DNA of 64,000 nucleotides from Streptomyces justiciae (GTDB taxonomy: Bacteria > Actinomycetota > Actinomycetes > Streptomycetales > Streptomycetaceae). This document shows, piece by piece, positions 16,578 through 25,919 of this stretch. The stretch lies in the NCBI RefSeq assembly GCF_015163075.1, contig NZ_JADDXU010000005.1:310001-374000 (forward strand), written 5' to 3'. Both the position numbers and the translations under genes were made by a program. The notes under the pieces were generated by a model that had not been told where the DNA came from, did not search any database, and saw only the letters and a program-made list of their open reading frames with translations. Within the stretch, counting starts at the first letter, position 1. Each line of letters starts with the position of its first letter.

Positions 16578-17870
16578 ATGATGCGTACGCGTCCGCTGAA
16601 GGTGGCGCTGCTGGGCTGTGGAGTGGTCGGCTCAGAGGTGGCGCGCATCATGACGACGCACGCCGACGACCTCGCCGCGCGCATCGGCGCCCCCGTCGAG
16701 CTGGCCGGTGTCGCGGTGCGCCGCCCGTCCAAGGTCCGCGAGGGCATCGACCCGGCCCTCGTCACCACGGACGCCACCGCCCTCGTCAAACGCGGGGACA
16801 TCGACGTCATCGTCGAGGTCATCGGTGGCATCGAGCCCGCCCGCACCCTCATCACCACCGCCTTCGAGCACGGCGCCTCGGTCGTCTCCGCCAACAAGGC
16901 CCTCCTCGCCCAGGACGGCGCCGCCCTCCACAAGGCCGCCGAGGACCACGACGCCGACCTCTACTACGAGGCCGCCGTCGCCGGTGCCATCCCGCTGATC
17001 CGCCCGCTGCGCGAGTCCCTCGCCGGCGACAAGGTCAACCGCGTGCTCGGCATCGTCAACGGCACCACCAACTTCATCCTCGACAAGATGGACAGCACGG
17101 GGGCCGGCTACCAGGAGGCTCTGGACGAGGCCACGGCCCTCGGGTACGCCGAGGCCGACCCCACCGCCGACGTCGAAGGCTTCGACGCCGCCGCCAAGGC
17201 CGCGATCCTCGCCGGAATCGCCTTCCACACGCGCGTGCGCCTCGACGACGTCTACCGCGAGGGCATGACCGAGGTCACCGCCGCCGACTTCGCCTCCGCG
17301 AAGAACATGGGCTGCACCATCAAGCTGCTCGCCATCTGCGAGCGCGCCGAGGACGGGGGATCGGTCACGGCCCGCGTGCACCCGGCGATGATCCCGCTCA
17401 CCCACCCGCTCGCCTCCGTGCGCGGCGCGTACAACGCCGTCTTCGTCGAGTCCGACGCGGCCGGGCAGCTCATGTTCTACGGTCCCGGCGCCGGCGGCGC
17501 CCCGACCGCCTCCGCAGTCCTCGGCGACCTCGTCGCCGTCTGCCGCAACCGGCTCAACGGCGCGACCGGTCCCGGCGAGTCCGCGTACGCCGCCCTGCCC
17601 GTCTCGGGGATGGGCGAGGTCGTCACGCGGTATCACATCAGTCTCGATGTCGCGGACAAACCGGGTGTTCTCGCCCAGGTCGCGACCGTGTTCGCCGAGC
17701 ACGGGGTTTCCATCGATACGGTTCGCCAGACGGGCAAGGACGGCGAGGCCTCCCTCGTCGTCGTGACCCACCGCGCGTCCGACGCCGCCCTGGGCGGGAC
17801 CGTCGAGGCGCTGCGCAAGCTCGACACCGTGCGCGGTGTCGCCAGCATCATGCGGGTTGAAGGAGAGTAA
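16578..17870 (+). CDS. hom: Homoserine dehydrogenase
   Basis: 430 aa. Reduces aspartate semialdehyde to homoserine at the branch to threonine and methionine. The NAD(P)-binding loop is 'VALLGCGVVGSEVA'; catalytic-domain signatures are 'NGTTNFILDKM' and 'ALGYAEADPTADVEGFDAA'. A C-terminal ACT domain starts near residue 350 ('ISLDVADKPGVLAQVATVF'), the usual site for threonine feedback inhibition. The ATG at 16578 has ACGAGG 7 nt upstream; a GTG at 16530 in frame is less likely because it falls in the inverted repeat. thrC follows after 6 bp. Confidence 0.96.
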   Translation: MMRTRPLKVALLGCGVVGSEVARIMTTHADDLAARIGAPVELAGVAVRRPSKVREGIDPALVTTDATALVKRGDIDVIVEVIGGIEPARTLITTAFEHGASVVSANKALLAQDGAALHKAAEDHDADLYYEAAVAGAIPLIRPLRESLAGDKVNRVLGIVNGTTNFILDKMDSTGAGYQEALDEATALGYAEADPTADVEGFDAAAKAAILAGIAFHTRVRLDDVYREGMTEVTAADFASAKNMGCTIKLLAICERAEDGGSVTARVHPAMIPLTHPLASVRGAYNAVFVESDAAGQLMFYGPGAGGAPTASAVLGDLVAVCRNRLNGATGPGESAYAALPVSGMGEVVTRYHISLDVADKPGVLAQVATVFAEHGVSIDTVRQTGKDGEASLVVVTHRASDAALGGTVEALRKLDTVRGVASIMRVEGE

Positions 17871-17876
17871 CCAGCA

Positions 17877-18935
17877 ATGACCCACCAGTGGCGCGGAATC
17901 ATCGAGGAGTACCGGGACCGGCTGCCCGTCTCCGACAGCACCCCGGTCGTGACGCTCCGCGAGGGCGGCACGCCTCTCGTGCCCGCGCAGGTGCTCTCCG
18001 AGCGCACGGGCTGTGAGGTCCACCTCAAGGTCGAGGGCGCGAACCCGACGGGGTCCTTCAAGGACCGCGGCATGACCATGGCCATCACCAGGGCCAAGGA
18101 GGAGGGCGCCAAGGCGGTCATCTGCGCCTCCACCGGCAACACCTCCGCCTCCGCCGCCGCCTACGCGGTGCGCGCCGGCATGGTCTCCGCCGTCCTCGTG
18201 CCGCAGGGCAAGATCGCGCTCGGCAAGATGGGCCAGGCCCTCGTCCACGGCGCCAAGATCCTCCAGGTCGACGGCAACTTCGACGACTGCCTCACCCTCG
18301 CCCGCTCGCTCAGCGACAACTACCCCGTGGCGCTGGTCAATTCGGTCAACCCGGTGCGTATCGAGGGCCAGAAGACGGCCGCCTTCGAGATCGTGGACAT
18401 GCTCGGCGACGCCCCCGACATCCACGTCCTCCCGGTCGGCAACGCGGGCAACATCACCGCGTACTGGAAGGGGTACAAGGAGTACGCCGCCGACGGCATC
18501 GCCGCCAAGACCCCCCGCATGTGGGGCTTCCAGGCCTCCGGCAGCGCGCCGATCGTGCGCGGCGAGGTCGTCAAGGACCCGTCGACGATCGCCACCGCCA
18601 TCCGCATCGGCAACCCGGCGTCCTGGCAGTACGCGCTCGCCGCGCGCGACGAGTCCGGCGGCCTCATCGACGAGGTGACGGACCGTGAGATCCTGCGCGC
18701 CTACCGCCTGTTGGCCGCTCAGGAGGGCGTCTTCGTGGAGCCCGCCTCGGCCGCGTCCGTGGCCGGTCTGCTGAAGGCCGCCGAGCAGGGCCTGGTCGAC
18801 CCGGGCCAGAAGATCGTGTGCACCGTCACCGGCAACGGCCTCAAGGACCCCGACTGGGCCGTCGCGGGCGCCCCGCAGCCCGTCACCGTCCCGGTCGACG
18901 CGGCGACGGCCGCCGAGCGCCTCGGCCTGGCGTAA
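17877..18935 (+). CDS. thrC: Threonine synthase
   Basis: 352 aa. Converts O-phosphohomoserine to threonine using PLP. The Schiff-base Lys is about 62 in 'NPTGSFKDRGM'; 'ASTGNTSASAAAYA' and 'PVGNAGNITAYWKGY' form the phosphate and cofactor loops. The length fits the short class I bacterial enzyme. The start ATG is 6 bp after hom, with GGAGAG inside the end of hom, so the two are one operon. A large hairpin separates it from thrB. Confidence 0.96.
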   Translation: MTHQWRGIIEEYRDRLPVSDSTPVVTLREGGTPLVPAQVLSERTGCEVHLKVEGANPTGSFKDRGMTMAITRAKEEGAKAVICASTGNTSASAAAYAVRAGMVSAVLVPQGKIALGKMGQALVHGAKILQVDGNFDDCLTLARSLSDNYPVALVNSVNPVRIEGQKTAAFEIVDMLGDAPDIHVLPVGNAGNITAYWKGYKEYAADGIAAKTPRMWGFQASGSAPIVRGEVVKDPSTIATAIRIGNPASWQYALAARDESGGLIDEVTDREILRAYRLLAAQEGVFVEPASAASVAGLLKAAEQGLVDPGQKIVCTVTGNGLKDPDWAVAGAPQPVTVPVDAATAAERLGLA

Positions 18936-18948
18936 ACAAGCACCGCAC

Positions 18949-19022
18949 GGCGACATCCCTACAGGGGGTGCACAGGGGGCTTACGACACGCATCGTGCGC
19001 CTCCTGTGCGCCCTATGTCGCC
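18949..19022 (+). terminator. Long imperfect hairpin between thrC and thrB
   Basis: GGCGACAT...AGGG...GTGCACAGG pairs with CCTGTGC...CCCT...ATGTCGCC across about 74 nt, with a smaller inner hairpin (ACGA/TCGT). It probably terminates hom-thrC transcripts in whole or part. A TAGGCT box near 19041 may start thrB transcription. Confidence 0.6.
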
Positions 19023-19176
19023 ACAGAACCTTCCTTCGATAGGCTGTACCGAACCCGCCCGCCGCATATGCCCGAGCGCATGGCCGGGAGCCGCGTCATC
19101 TCCGCGGCCCGCGGGGTCTCCACGTACGTATCGAATGTCTTCGACAATCACGCAGCTCAAGGAGAGTCATCGAGCG

Positions 19177-20106
19177 ATGGCCGGTCCAGCGTTCCGCGCC
19201 GCCGCCGTCCGGGTGCGCGTCCCCGCCACCAGCGCCAACCTCGGCCCGGGCTTCGACGCCCTCGGCCTGTCGCTGGGGCTCTATGACGACGTCGTCGTCC
19301 GGGTGGCCGACTCAGGGCTGCACATCGACATCGCGGGTGAGGGCAGCGAGACCCTCCCGCGCGACGAGAAGCACCTGCTCGTACGGTCCCTGCGCACCGC
19401 CTTCGACCTGCTCGGCGGACAGCCGCGCGGCCTCGAGATCGTGTGCGCCAACCGCATTCCGCACGGCCGTGGCCTCGGGTCCTCCTCCGCCGCCATCTGC
19501 GCCGGCATCGTCGCCGCCCGTGCCGTGACCATAGGCGGCGAGTCCAAGCTCGACGACGCCGCGCTGCTGGAGCTCGCGACCGAGATCGAGGGCCACCCCG
19601 ACAACGTGGCGCCCTGTCTGCTCGGCGGCTTCACCATCGCCTGGATGGAGGCGGGCGCCGCCCGGGCCATCAGGCTGGAGCCCGCCGATTCCATCGTTCC
19701 GGTGGTTTTCGTGCCCGGGAAGCCGGTTCTGACGGAGACCGCGCGTGGTCTCCTCCCGCGCACCGTGCCGCACGTCGACGCCGCCGCCAACGCGGGCCGC
19801 GCCGCCCTGCTCGTCGAGGCCCTCACCCGGAGCCCCGAGCTGCTGCTGCCCGCCACCGAGGACCGGCTCCACCAGGAATACCGGGCTCCGGCCATGCCGG
19901 AGAGCGCCGCGCTCGTGGAGCGCTTGAGGGCGGACGGAGTTCCGGCCGTGATTTCCGGCGCCGGACCCACGGTTCTCGCGCTGGTCGACGAGGCCAGCGC
20001 CGACAAGGTGGCCCACCTCGCGGGTGAGGGATGGGCCGCCAACCGGCTCGAACTGGATGGCCAGGGTGCGAGCGTGTTGCCGCTCGCACCCGCCGGTGAC
20101 ATCTGA
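19177..20106 (+). CDS. thrB: Homoserine kinase
   Basis: 309 aa GHMP-family kinase making O-phosphohomoserine, the substrate of ThrC. The N-terminal 'PATSANLGPGFDALGLSL', the ATP-binding 'IPHGRGLGSSSAAICAG' and the C-terminal 'VISGAGPTVLAL' are the three GHMP motifs. 'GHPDNVAPCLLGG' supplies substrate contacts. The ATG at 19177 follows AAGGAGAG at a slightly long spacing of 12 nt. A longer frame upstream to 19006 runs through the putative promoter and is rejected. It lies 241 bp after thrC, so it is likely separately promoted. Confidence 0.95.
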   Translation: MAGPAFRAAAVRVRVPATSANLGPGFDALGLSLGLYDDVVVRVADSGLHIDIAGEGSETLPRDEKHLLVRSLRTAFDLLGGQPRGLEIVCANRIPHGRGLGSSSAAICAGIVAARAVTIGGESKLDDAALLELATEIEGHPDNVAPCLLGGFTIAWMEAGAARAIRLEPADSIVPVVFVPGKPVLTETARGLLPRTVPHVDAAANAGRAALLVEALTRSPELLLPATEDRLHQEYRAPAMPESAALVERLRADGVPAVISGAGPTVLALVDEASADKVAHLAGEGWAANRLELDGQGASVLPLAPAGDI

Positions 20107-20514
20107 ATGCGTTCGGTTGCCGGATTTCGAGAGGGGGAATGTTTGTTGGATCCGGTAGTGTTAACCTCAAGTCTGCACCCGACCCCACCATGGCGAGGTG
20201 CTTCACGTCCCCGTCCGGGACAGACATTCTTCCGGGAGCCTCCCAAGCCGCACTGTGTTTCGTACGACGTACGCGGGCAGTACCTCGTACGCGAGCACTG
20301 AGCGACTTGCCGGGCACGCTCCGGAACCGGTGCGACCGAGCCACGTGACACAGCCAGTCGGTGTCATGGCTCTGGGAAGCGCCATCACCAGATTCCTCCG
20401 CCGCCCAGGCGGACCACCGCCCCGGCACGGTCCACAAGGATGGGACCGACGTCGGACAGCACAACCGGTCGCCGAGCCAGACAGGCCGACGTCCGCTCCA
20501 GGGAAGGACCCTTC
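20107..20514 (+). promoter_or_regulatory. Long leader/promoter region of rho
   Basis: 408 bp without a credible gene. A TAGTGT box (about 20155) followed by TTAAC is the best -10 candidate; no clear -35 is seen. Transcription from there would give a leader of about 350 nt. Long rho leaders are used for Rho autoregulation in other bacteria; here that is inference. Confidence 0.4.
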
Positions 20515-22509
20515 GTGAGCGACACCACCGATCTGATGGGCGCACGTGTCGAGGAGACCGCTGCCGCGCCCGCCACGGACGCCTCCGCGCCTGCCACCGG
20601 TGCCGGCTCCCGGCGGCGCCGCGGTACCGGCCTCGAGGGCATGGTGCTGGCCGAGCTGCAGCAGGTCGCATCCGGCCTCGGCATCAGGGGCACCGCGCGC
20701 ATGCGCAAGAGCCAGCTGATCGAGGTCATCAAGGAGGCGCAGGCCGGAGGCAGCGCCGCGGCTCCCAAGGCGGACGCCGCCACCGAGACCAAGCCCAAGC
20801 GCCGCGCCACCTCCAAGGCCCGCACCGGCGAGGCCGCCGAGAAGAAGGCGGACGCGAAGGCCGAGGCCCCCGCCGAGAAGGCGACGGCCCAGCAGCAGAT
20901 CGAGATCCCCGGCCAGCCGGCCTCCGACGACGCTCCCGTCGAGCGCCGCCGTCGCCGTGCCACGGCCGAGGCCGGCAGCCCCGAGACGGTGGCCGCCGAG
21001 GCGAAGAGCGAGCCCAAGGCCGAGACGCCCGCCCCGCAGGCGCAGGGCGAGGCCAAGGGCGACGCGGGTGACGCCGAGGGCCGTCAGGGCCGTCGCGACC
21101 GCCGTGACCGCGGCGACCGTCAGGACCGCGACCGTGGCGGCCGTGACCGCGACCGCCGTGGCAAGGGTGACGACCAGCAGGGCGGCGGCCAGCGCGGCCA
21201 GCAGCAGAGCCAGCAGCAGGGCGGCGGCCGTCAGGACCGCAACGCCGGCCCGCAGGACGACGACGACTTCGAGGGCGGCCGCCGTGGCCGTCGCGGCCGT
21301 TACCGGGACCGTCGGGGCCGTCGTGGCCGTGACGACATGGGCGCGGCCGAGCCGCAGCTCGCCGAGGACGACGTCCTGATCCCCGTCGCGGGCATCCTGG
21401 ACATCCTCGACAACTACGCCTTCATCCGTACGTCGGGCTACCTGCCGGGCCCCAACGACGTGTACGTCTCCCTCGCCCAGGTCCGCAAGAACGGCCTGCG
21501 CAAGGGTGACCACGTCACCGGCGCGGTCCGTCAGCCCAAGGAAGGCGAGCGGCGCGAGAAGTTCAACGCGCTGGTCCGTCTCGACTCCGTCAACGGCATG
21601 GCGCCCGAACACGGCCGTGGCCGCCCGGAGTTCAACAAGCTCACCCCGCTGTACCCGCAGGACCGCCTCCGCCTGGAGACGGACCCGGGTGTGCTCACGA
21701 CCCGGATCATCGACCTCGTGTCGCCGATCGGTAAGGGGCAGCGCGGTCTGATCGTGGCCCCGCCGAAGACCGGCAAGACCATGATCATGCAGGCGATCGC
21801 CAACGCGATCACGCACAACAACCCCGAGTGCCACCTGATGGTCGTCCTGGTCGACGAGCGTCCGGAAGAGGTCACCGACATGCAGCGGTCGGTCAAGGGC
21901 GAGGTCATCTCCTCGACCTTCGACCGCCCGGCCGAGGACCACACCACGGTCGCCGAGCTCGCCATCGAGCGCGCCAAGCGCCTGGTGGAGCTGGGCCACG
22001 ACGTGGTCGTGCTGCTCGACTCGATCACGCGTCTGGGCCGTGCGTACAACCTGGCCGCGCCCGCCTCCGGCCGCATCCTGTCCGGTGGTGTCGACTCGAC
22101 CGCCCTGTACCCGCCGAAGCGCTTCTTCGGTGCGGCCCGCAACATCGAGGACGGCGGCTCGCTGACCATCCTCGCCACCGCCCTGGTGGACACCGGGTCC
22201 CGCATGGACGAGGTGATCTTCGAGGAGTTCAAGGGCACCGGCAACATGGAGCTCAAGCTCGACCGGAAGCTCGCCGACAAGCGCATCTTCCCGGCGGTGG
22301 ACGTCGACGCGTCCGGCACCCGTAAGGAAGAGATCCTCCTCGGCAACGAGGAACTGGCGGTCGTCTGGAAGCTGCGCCGCGTGCTGCACGCGCTCGACCA
22401 GCAGCAGGCCATCGAGCTGCTCCTCGACAAGATGAAGCAGACGAAGTCGAACGTCGAGTTCCTGATGCAGATCCAGAAGACGACGCCGACCCCCGGTAAC
22501 GGCGACTGA
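20515..22509 (+). CDS. rho: Transcription termination factor Rho
   Basis: 664 aa from the GTG at 20515, with AAGGA upstream. Domains: a SAP-like Rho-N (about 38-82, 'LEGMVLAELQQVASGLGIRG'), an insert of about 200 residues rich in Arg/Asp/Gly/Gln, the cold-shock-type RNA-binding domain (from 'LIPVAGILDILDNYAFIR', about 287), then the RecA-like ATPase with Walker A 'APPKTGKTMIM' (about 415) and Walker B 'VVVLLDSITR'. The hexameric helicase ends untranslated transcripts. Inserts of this kind are typical of high-GC actinobacteria and add RNA binding. A strong terminator follows. Confidence 0.97.
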   Translation: MSDTTDLMGARVEETAAAPATDASAPATGAGSRRRRGTGLEGMVLAELQQVASGLGIRGTARMRKSQLIEVIKEAQAGGSAAAPKADAATETKPKRRATSKARTGEAAEKKADAKAEAPAEKATAQQQIEIPGQPASDDAPVERRRRRATAEAGSPETVAAEAKSEPKAETPAPQAQGEAKGDAGDAEGRQGRRDRRDRGDRQDRDRGGRDRDRRGKGDDQQGGGQRGQQQSQQQGGGRQDRNAGPQDDDDFEGGRRGRRGRYRDRRGRRGRDDMGAAEPQLAEDDVLIPVAGILDILDNYAFIRTSGYLPGPNDVYVSLAQVRKNGLRKGDHVTGAVRQPKEGERREKFNALVRLDSVNGMAPEHGRGRPEFNKLTPLYPQDRLRLETDPGVLTTRIIDLVSPIGKGQRGLIVAPPKTGKTMIMQAIANAITHNNPECHLMVVLVDERPEEVTDMQRSVKGEVISSTFDRPAEDHTTVAELAIERAKRLVELGHDVVVLLDSITRLGRAYNLAAPASGRILSGGVDSTALYPPKRFFGAARNIEDGGSLTILATALVDTGSRMDEVIFEEFKGTGNMELKLDRKLADKRIFPAVDVDASGTRKEEILLGNEELAVVWKLRRVLHALDQQQAIELLLDKMKQTKSNVEFLMQIQKTTPTPGNGD

Positions 22510-22523
22510 CGTAAGTCTTCGGC

Positions 22524-22556
22524 AAAGGGCCACCCCCGTTGTGGGGGTGGCCCTTT
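22524..22556 (+). terminator. Terminator of rho
   Basis: Perfect 14-bp stem AAAGGGCCACCCCC/GGGGGTGGCCCTTT with a 5-nt loop, 15 bp after the rho stop. Confidence 0.93.
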
Positions 22557-22638
22557 GTGGTTTCTGGGGCCGGGGTACGATCGCGCTCTTCGGTCACTTT
22601 TTCGACCCGTGAACTTCTGATCCCGAGGGGGGACTTGA

Positions 22639-24429
22639 GTGGGTACAGCCATGTCCGGGGGCGGCCGGCACAGACGTCGGATGCGGATCGCCCTGCCCAT
22701 CGGTGCGGCCGGTGTCGCCGCCGCCGTGGCAGCCGCGCTGATGATCACGTCGGCCGGGGCGGCCACCGCCTCTGAGCCGACGCCCAAGACGCCCGCCATC
22801 AGCACGGTGTCGCAGGCCGAGCTCAAGGCCCGGGTCGCGGGGGGTCTCGCCGGCGGGGACATCGCCGGGCAGACGACCTCGAAGTCGTCGCTGAGCTCCA
22901 GCACCAGCAGCGGCACCGTCGACGCGAAGATCATCGGCGGCACCACCACGACGATCTCCTCGGCGCCCTGGATGGCCCAGCTCTTCTACCAGGACACGAC
23001 GAACGACGTGTACTTCTTCTGCGGCGGCTCCGTCGTCTCGCCGACGAAGATCCTCACCGCCGCGCACTGCGTCAAGGGCTACAACTGGGCCAAGTACGGC
23101 GCGATCGTCACCGGCACGACGACGATGCCCGACGCGAACGGCAACACCAACGGCACGGTCACCGGCGCGGTGCGCCAGTGGAGCCACCCGTCGTACAGCT
23201 CGCGGACCATCGACAACGACATCGCCGTCATCACCCTGAACCAGCCGGTCAAGGCGACGCCGATCCGTATGACGACGTCCACGGACACCACCTCGTACAA
23301 GGCCGGGACGAGCGCGAAGGTCTACGGCTGGGGCCGTACCAGCTCCACCACGCAGGACATCTCCGACACCCTGAAGACGGCCACGCTGCCGATCCAGTCG
23401 GACACCACCTGCGCCAACTACTACGGGGCCGACTTCATCAAGGGCCACATGGTCTGCGCCGGCAACCCCGCCACCGGCAGCGACGAGGGCACGACGTCCG
23501 CCTGCAACGGTGACTCCGGCGGTCCGCTGGTCGTGGACAACCGCATCGTCGGCGTCGTTTCGTGGGGTGTCACGGACTGCGTCGAGAAGGGCGCCTACAG
23601 CGTCTTCTCGAAGGTCAGCACCTACCTCGGCGCCGCGTACGCGCAGGTCGACGACGCCAACCTGAGCTACACGGACAACAAGGCCGACCTCTTCGTGCGC
23701 AACTCGTCCACGAAGACCGGCTACGAGAAGGACTCCAAGGGCACCTCCTTCGGCGCCCGGCAGGACCTCGGCTACTGGGGTTCCTACAACGTCGTCCTCC
23801 AGACCGACCTGAACCGCGACAGCGTCCAGGACCTCATCTACCGCAACAGCTCCACCGGTGCCGTCTACTGGGACCGTTACGTGTGGTCGACGGGCGAGTT
23901 CAGCCGGAAGAAGATCTTCGACAACTGGAAGACCCGCACCCGCATCATCGCCCCCGGCGACCTGACCGGCGACTACAAGCCCGACCTGGTCTCCGTGGAC
24001 TCCGCAGGCAAGGCCTGGCTCTACCCGAGCAACGGCGACGGCACCTTCGCCGCCCGCAAGCAGATCGGCACGGCCACGGGCTGGAACTCGTACAACATGG
24101 TGCGCGGCAAGGGCGACTTCAACGGTGACGGCAAGGCCGACCTGATCGCCCGCAACAAGAGCACCGGCGCCCTCTACCTCTACAAGGGCACCGGCAAGGC
24201 CTCGGCCCCGTTCGCCGCCCGCGTGAAGGTCCGCACCTGGAGCAACACCACGTACAACGCCTTCGACGCCATCGGTGACATCACCGGCGACGGCAAGGCC
24301 GACTTCCTGGCCCGTACGCCCGGCGGCACCCTGTACCTGTACAAGGGCACCGGCAAGGCCACCAGCGAGATCTTTGCCACAAGGATCTCGGTCGGTACCG
24401 ATTTCAAGCAGTACGACATCTTCGGCTGA
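22639..24429 (+). CDS. Secreted trypsin-like serine protease with FG-GAP/VCBS repeats
   Basis: 596 aa. A signal peptide (about 1-45) and pro-region precede activation at K|IIGG (Ile about 98). The S1 triad is His in 'LTAAHC' (about 143), Asp in 'DNDIAVITL' (about 194) and Ser in 'GDSGGPL' (about 292). After the protease, about residues 345-596 hold FG-GAP/VCBS beta-propeller-like repeats with calcium loops 'DLTGDYKPD', 'DFNGDGKAD' and 'DITGDGKAD'. The repeats probably bind a substrate or partner. The GTG at 22639 has GAGGGGGG upstream. It is monocistronic, between two terminators. Confidence 0.93.
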   Translation: MGTAMSGGGRHRRRMRIALPIGAAGVAAAVAAALMITSAGAATASEPTPKTPAISTVSQAELKARVAGGLAGGDIAGQTTSKSSLSSSTSSGTVDAKIIGGTTTTISSAPWMAQLFYQDTTNDVYFFCGGSVVSPTKILTAAHCVKGYNWAKYGAIVTGTTTMPDANGNTNGTVTGAVRQWSHPSYSSRTIDNDIAVITLNQPVKATPIRMTTSTDTTSYKAGTSAKVYGWGRTSSTTQDISDTLKTATLPIQSDTTCANYYGADFIKGHMVCAGNPATGSDEGTTSACNGDSGGPLVVDNRIVGVVSWGVTDCVEKGAYSVFSKVSTYLGAAYAQVDDANLSYTDNKADLFVRNSSTKTGYEKDSKGTSFGARQDLGYWGSYNVVLQTDLNRDSVQDLIYRNSSTGAVYWDRYVWSTGEFSRKKIFDNWKTRTRIIAPGDLTGDYKPDLVSVDSAGKAWLYPSNGDGTFAARKQIGTATGWNSYNMVRGKGDFNGDGKADLIARNKSTGALYLYKGTGKASAPFAARVKVRTWSNTTYNAFDAIGDITGDGKADFLARTPGGTLYLYKGTGKATSEIFATRISVGTDFKQYDIFG

Positions 24430-24467
24430 AATCGCAGGTGAGCGGGGTACGTCCCGGCTCATTGACT

Positions 24468-24508
24468 ACGCACTGTGCCCACCCGTCCACCGGGTGGGCA
24501 CAGTGCGT
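24468..24508 (+). terminator. Terminator of the protease gene
   Basis: Perfect 17-bp stem (ACGCACTGTGCCCACCC and its complement) with a 7-nt loop, 38 bp past the stop. Confidence 0.93.
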
Positions 24509-24634
24509 TGTGCAACCCTTTCTCCGGTTTCCCCGTCTGACCAGGCGGAGCGACCATGGTGAGGTCCGGGTCGTGCGCGACCACGTCTGACCCTGAAAGC
24601 AGGGGGTAACCGACCCGACGAGAACGAGGAGCAC

Positions 24635-25771
24635 ATGACCGCCGAGAGCACGCCGGAGCCCGGCATACCGGGCGAGTCCGGCACCACGGGCCCGCGCCAC
24701 CGCGCCAAGGGCCGCCGCCGCAAGACCCGGGGCGGGCACAAGGGCCTGAAGATCGCGGCCTGGACCGCCGCGGGGATCGTCGTGCTGGGCGGCACCGGGG
24801 CCGGGTATCTGTACTTCAAGCTCAACGGCAACATCAAGAGCGTCGACATCGACCAGGCCCTCGGCACCGACCGGCCGACCAAGGTCGACAACGGCTCCGA
24901 GAACATCCTCGTCCTGGGCTCGGACACCCGTTCCGGCTCCAACAAGAAGCTCGGCGGCGGCGCCGACGACGGCAGCGCCCGCTCGGACACGGCGATGATC
25001 GTGCACGTCTACGAGGGCCACAAGAAGGCCAGCGTGGTCTCCATACCCCGCGACACTCTCGTCGACCGGCCGGAGTGCACCGACACCGACGGGAACGTCC
25101 ACGACGCCGCGTCGATGAAGATGTTCAACTCCGCGTATTCCACGGGCGGCGCCGCCTGTGCCGTGAAGACCGTCGAGTCCCTCACCGGCATCCGCATGGA
25201 CCACTATCTGGAGGTCGACTTCGCCGGCTTCCAGAAGCTCATCGACGAGCTCGGCGGTGTCGACGTGACGACCACCAAGGACATCACCGACTCCGAGAGC
25301 CACCTCAACCTCAAGGCCGGCACCCACACCCTCACAGGCAAGCAGGCCCTCGGCCTGGTCCGCACCCGGCACGGTGTCGGCGACGGCTCCGACCTCGGCC
25401 GCATCCAGCTCCAGCAGGCGTTCATCAAGGCGCTGATCAACCAGATCAAGGACGTCGACGTCTTCGGCAACCCGAAGAAGCTGTACGACCTCGCCAACAC
25501 CGCCACCAAGGCCGTGACGACCGACTCCGACCTGGGCTCCGTCAACAAGCTCATGTCCTTCGCCAACGGCCTCAAGGGCATCAGCTCCAAGAACATGACC
25601 ATGATCACCATGCCGGTCCAGTACGACCCGGCGGACGCCAACCGCGTCCTCGTGGACGAGGCCAAGGCCAAGGCGGTCTGGAAGGCCCTGAAGAACGACC
25701 GGGCGATCCCGAAGAGCGCGACCGAGGGCACGGCCACGGGCAAGGCGGACGGCGTGGTCACCGCCTCGTAG
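24635..25771 (+). CDS. LytR-CpsA-Psr (LCP) family protein
   Basis: 378 aa. A basic cytoplasmic N-terminus, one TM helix (about 38-60) and an extracellular LCP domain with 'RSDTAMIVHV', 'VSIPRDTLVD' and 'LVRTRHGVGDGSDLGRIQLQQAF'. These carry the Arg and Asp residues that bind Mg and pyrophosphate. LCP enzymes transfer lipid-linked glycopolymers such as teichoic or teichulosonic acids onto peptidoglycan. Cys residues at 'RPECTDT' and 'GGAACAVK' could form a disulfide. The ATG follows GAGGAGCAC. It shares the region with a WecA/MraY-type transferase 6 kb downstream, a plausible pathway partner. Confidence 0.93.
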   Translation: MTAESTPEPGIPGESGTTGPRHRAKGRRRKTRGGHKGLKIAAWTAAGIVVLGGTGAGYLYFKLNGNIKSVDIDQALGTDRPTKVDNGSENILVLGSDTRSGSNKKLGGGADDGSARSDTAMIVHVYEGHKKASVVSIPRDTLVDRPECTDTDGNVHDAASMKMFNSAYSTGGAACAVKTVESLTGIRMDHYLEVDFAGFQKLIDELGGVDVTTTKDITDSESHLNLKAGTHTLTGKQALGLVRTRHGVGDGSDLGRIQLQQAFIKALINQIKDVDVFGNPKKLYDLANTATKAVTTDSDLGSVNKLMSFANGLKGISSKNMTMITMPVQYDPADANRVLVDEAKAKAVWKALKNDRAIPKSATEGTATGKADGVVTAS

Positions 25772-25919
25772 GCCCGCCCTCGGGCCCCTGGGAATAGATC
25801 ACCCCCACCCCCCGTTTTGGGGGATGCGGCCAGTCCTGGCAGACTGGTACGTCGGCCCCGGTTCACGCTCCCGCAGCCCGCGGTGGCGACCCGGTGCCCT
25901 CCCGAAACTAGGAGACACC

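Noticed and set aside
16632..18956. A 774-codon minus-strand frame opposite hom-thrC
   Set aside because: A typical antisense artefact of high GC; no start signal, and hom and thrC are certain.
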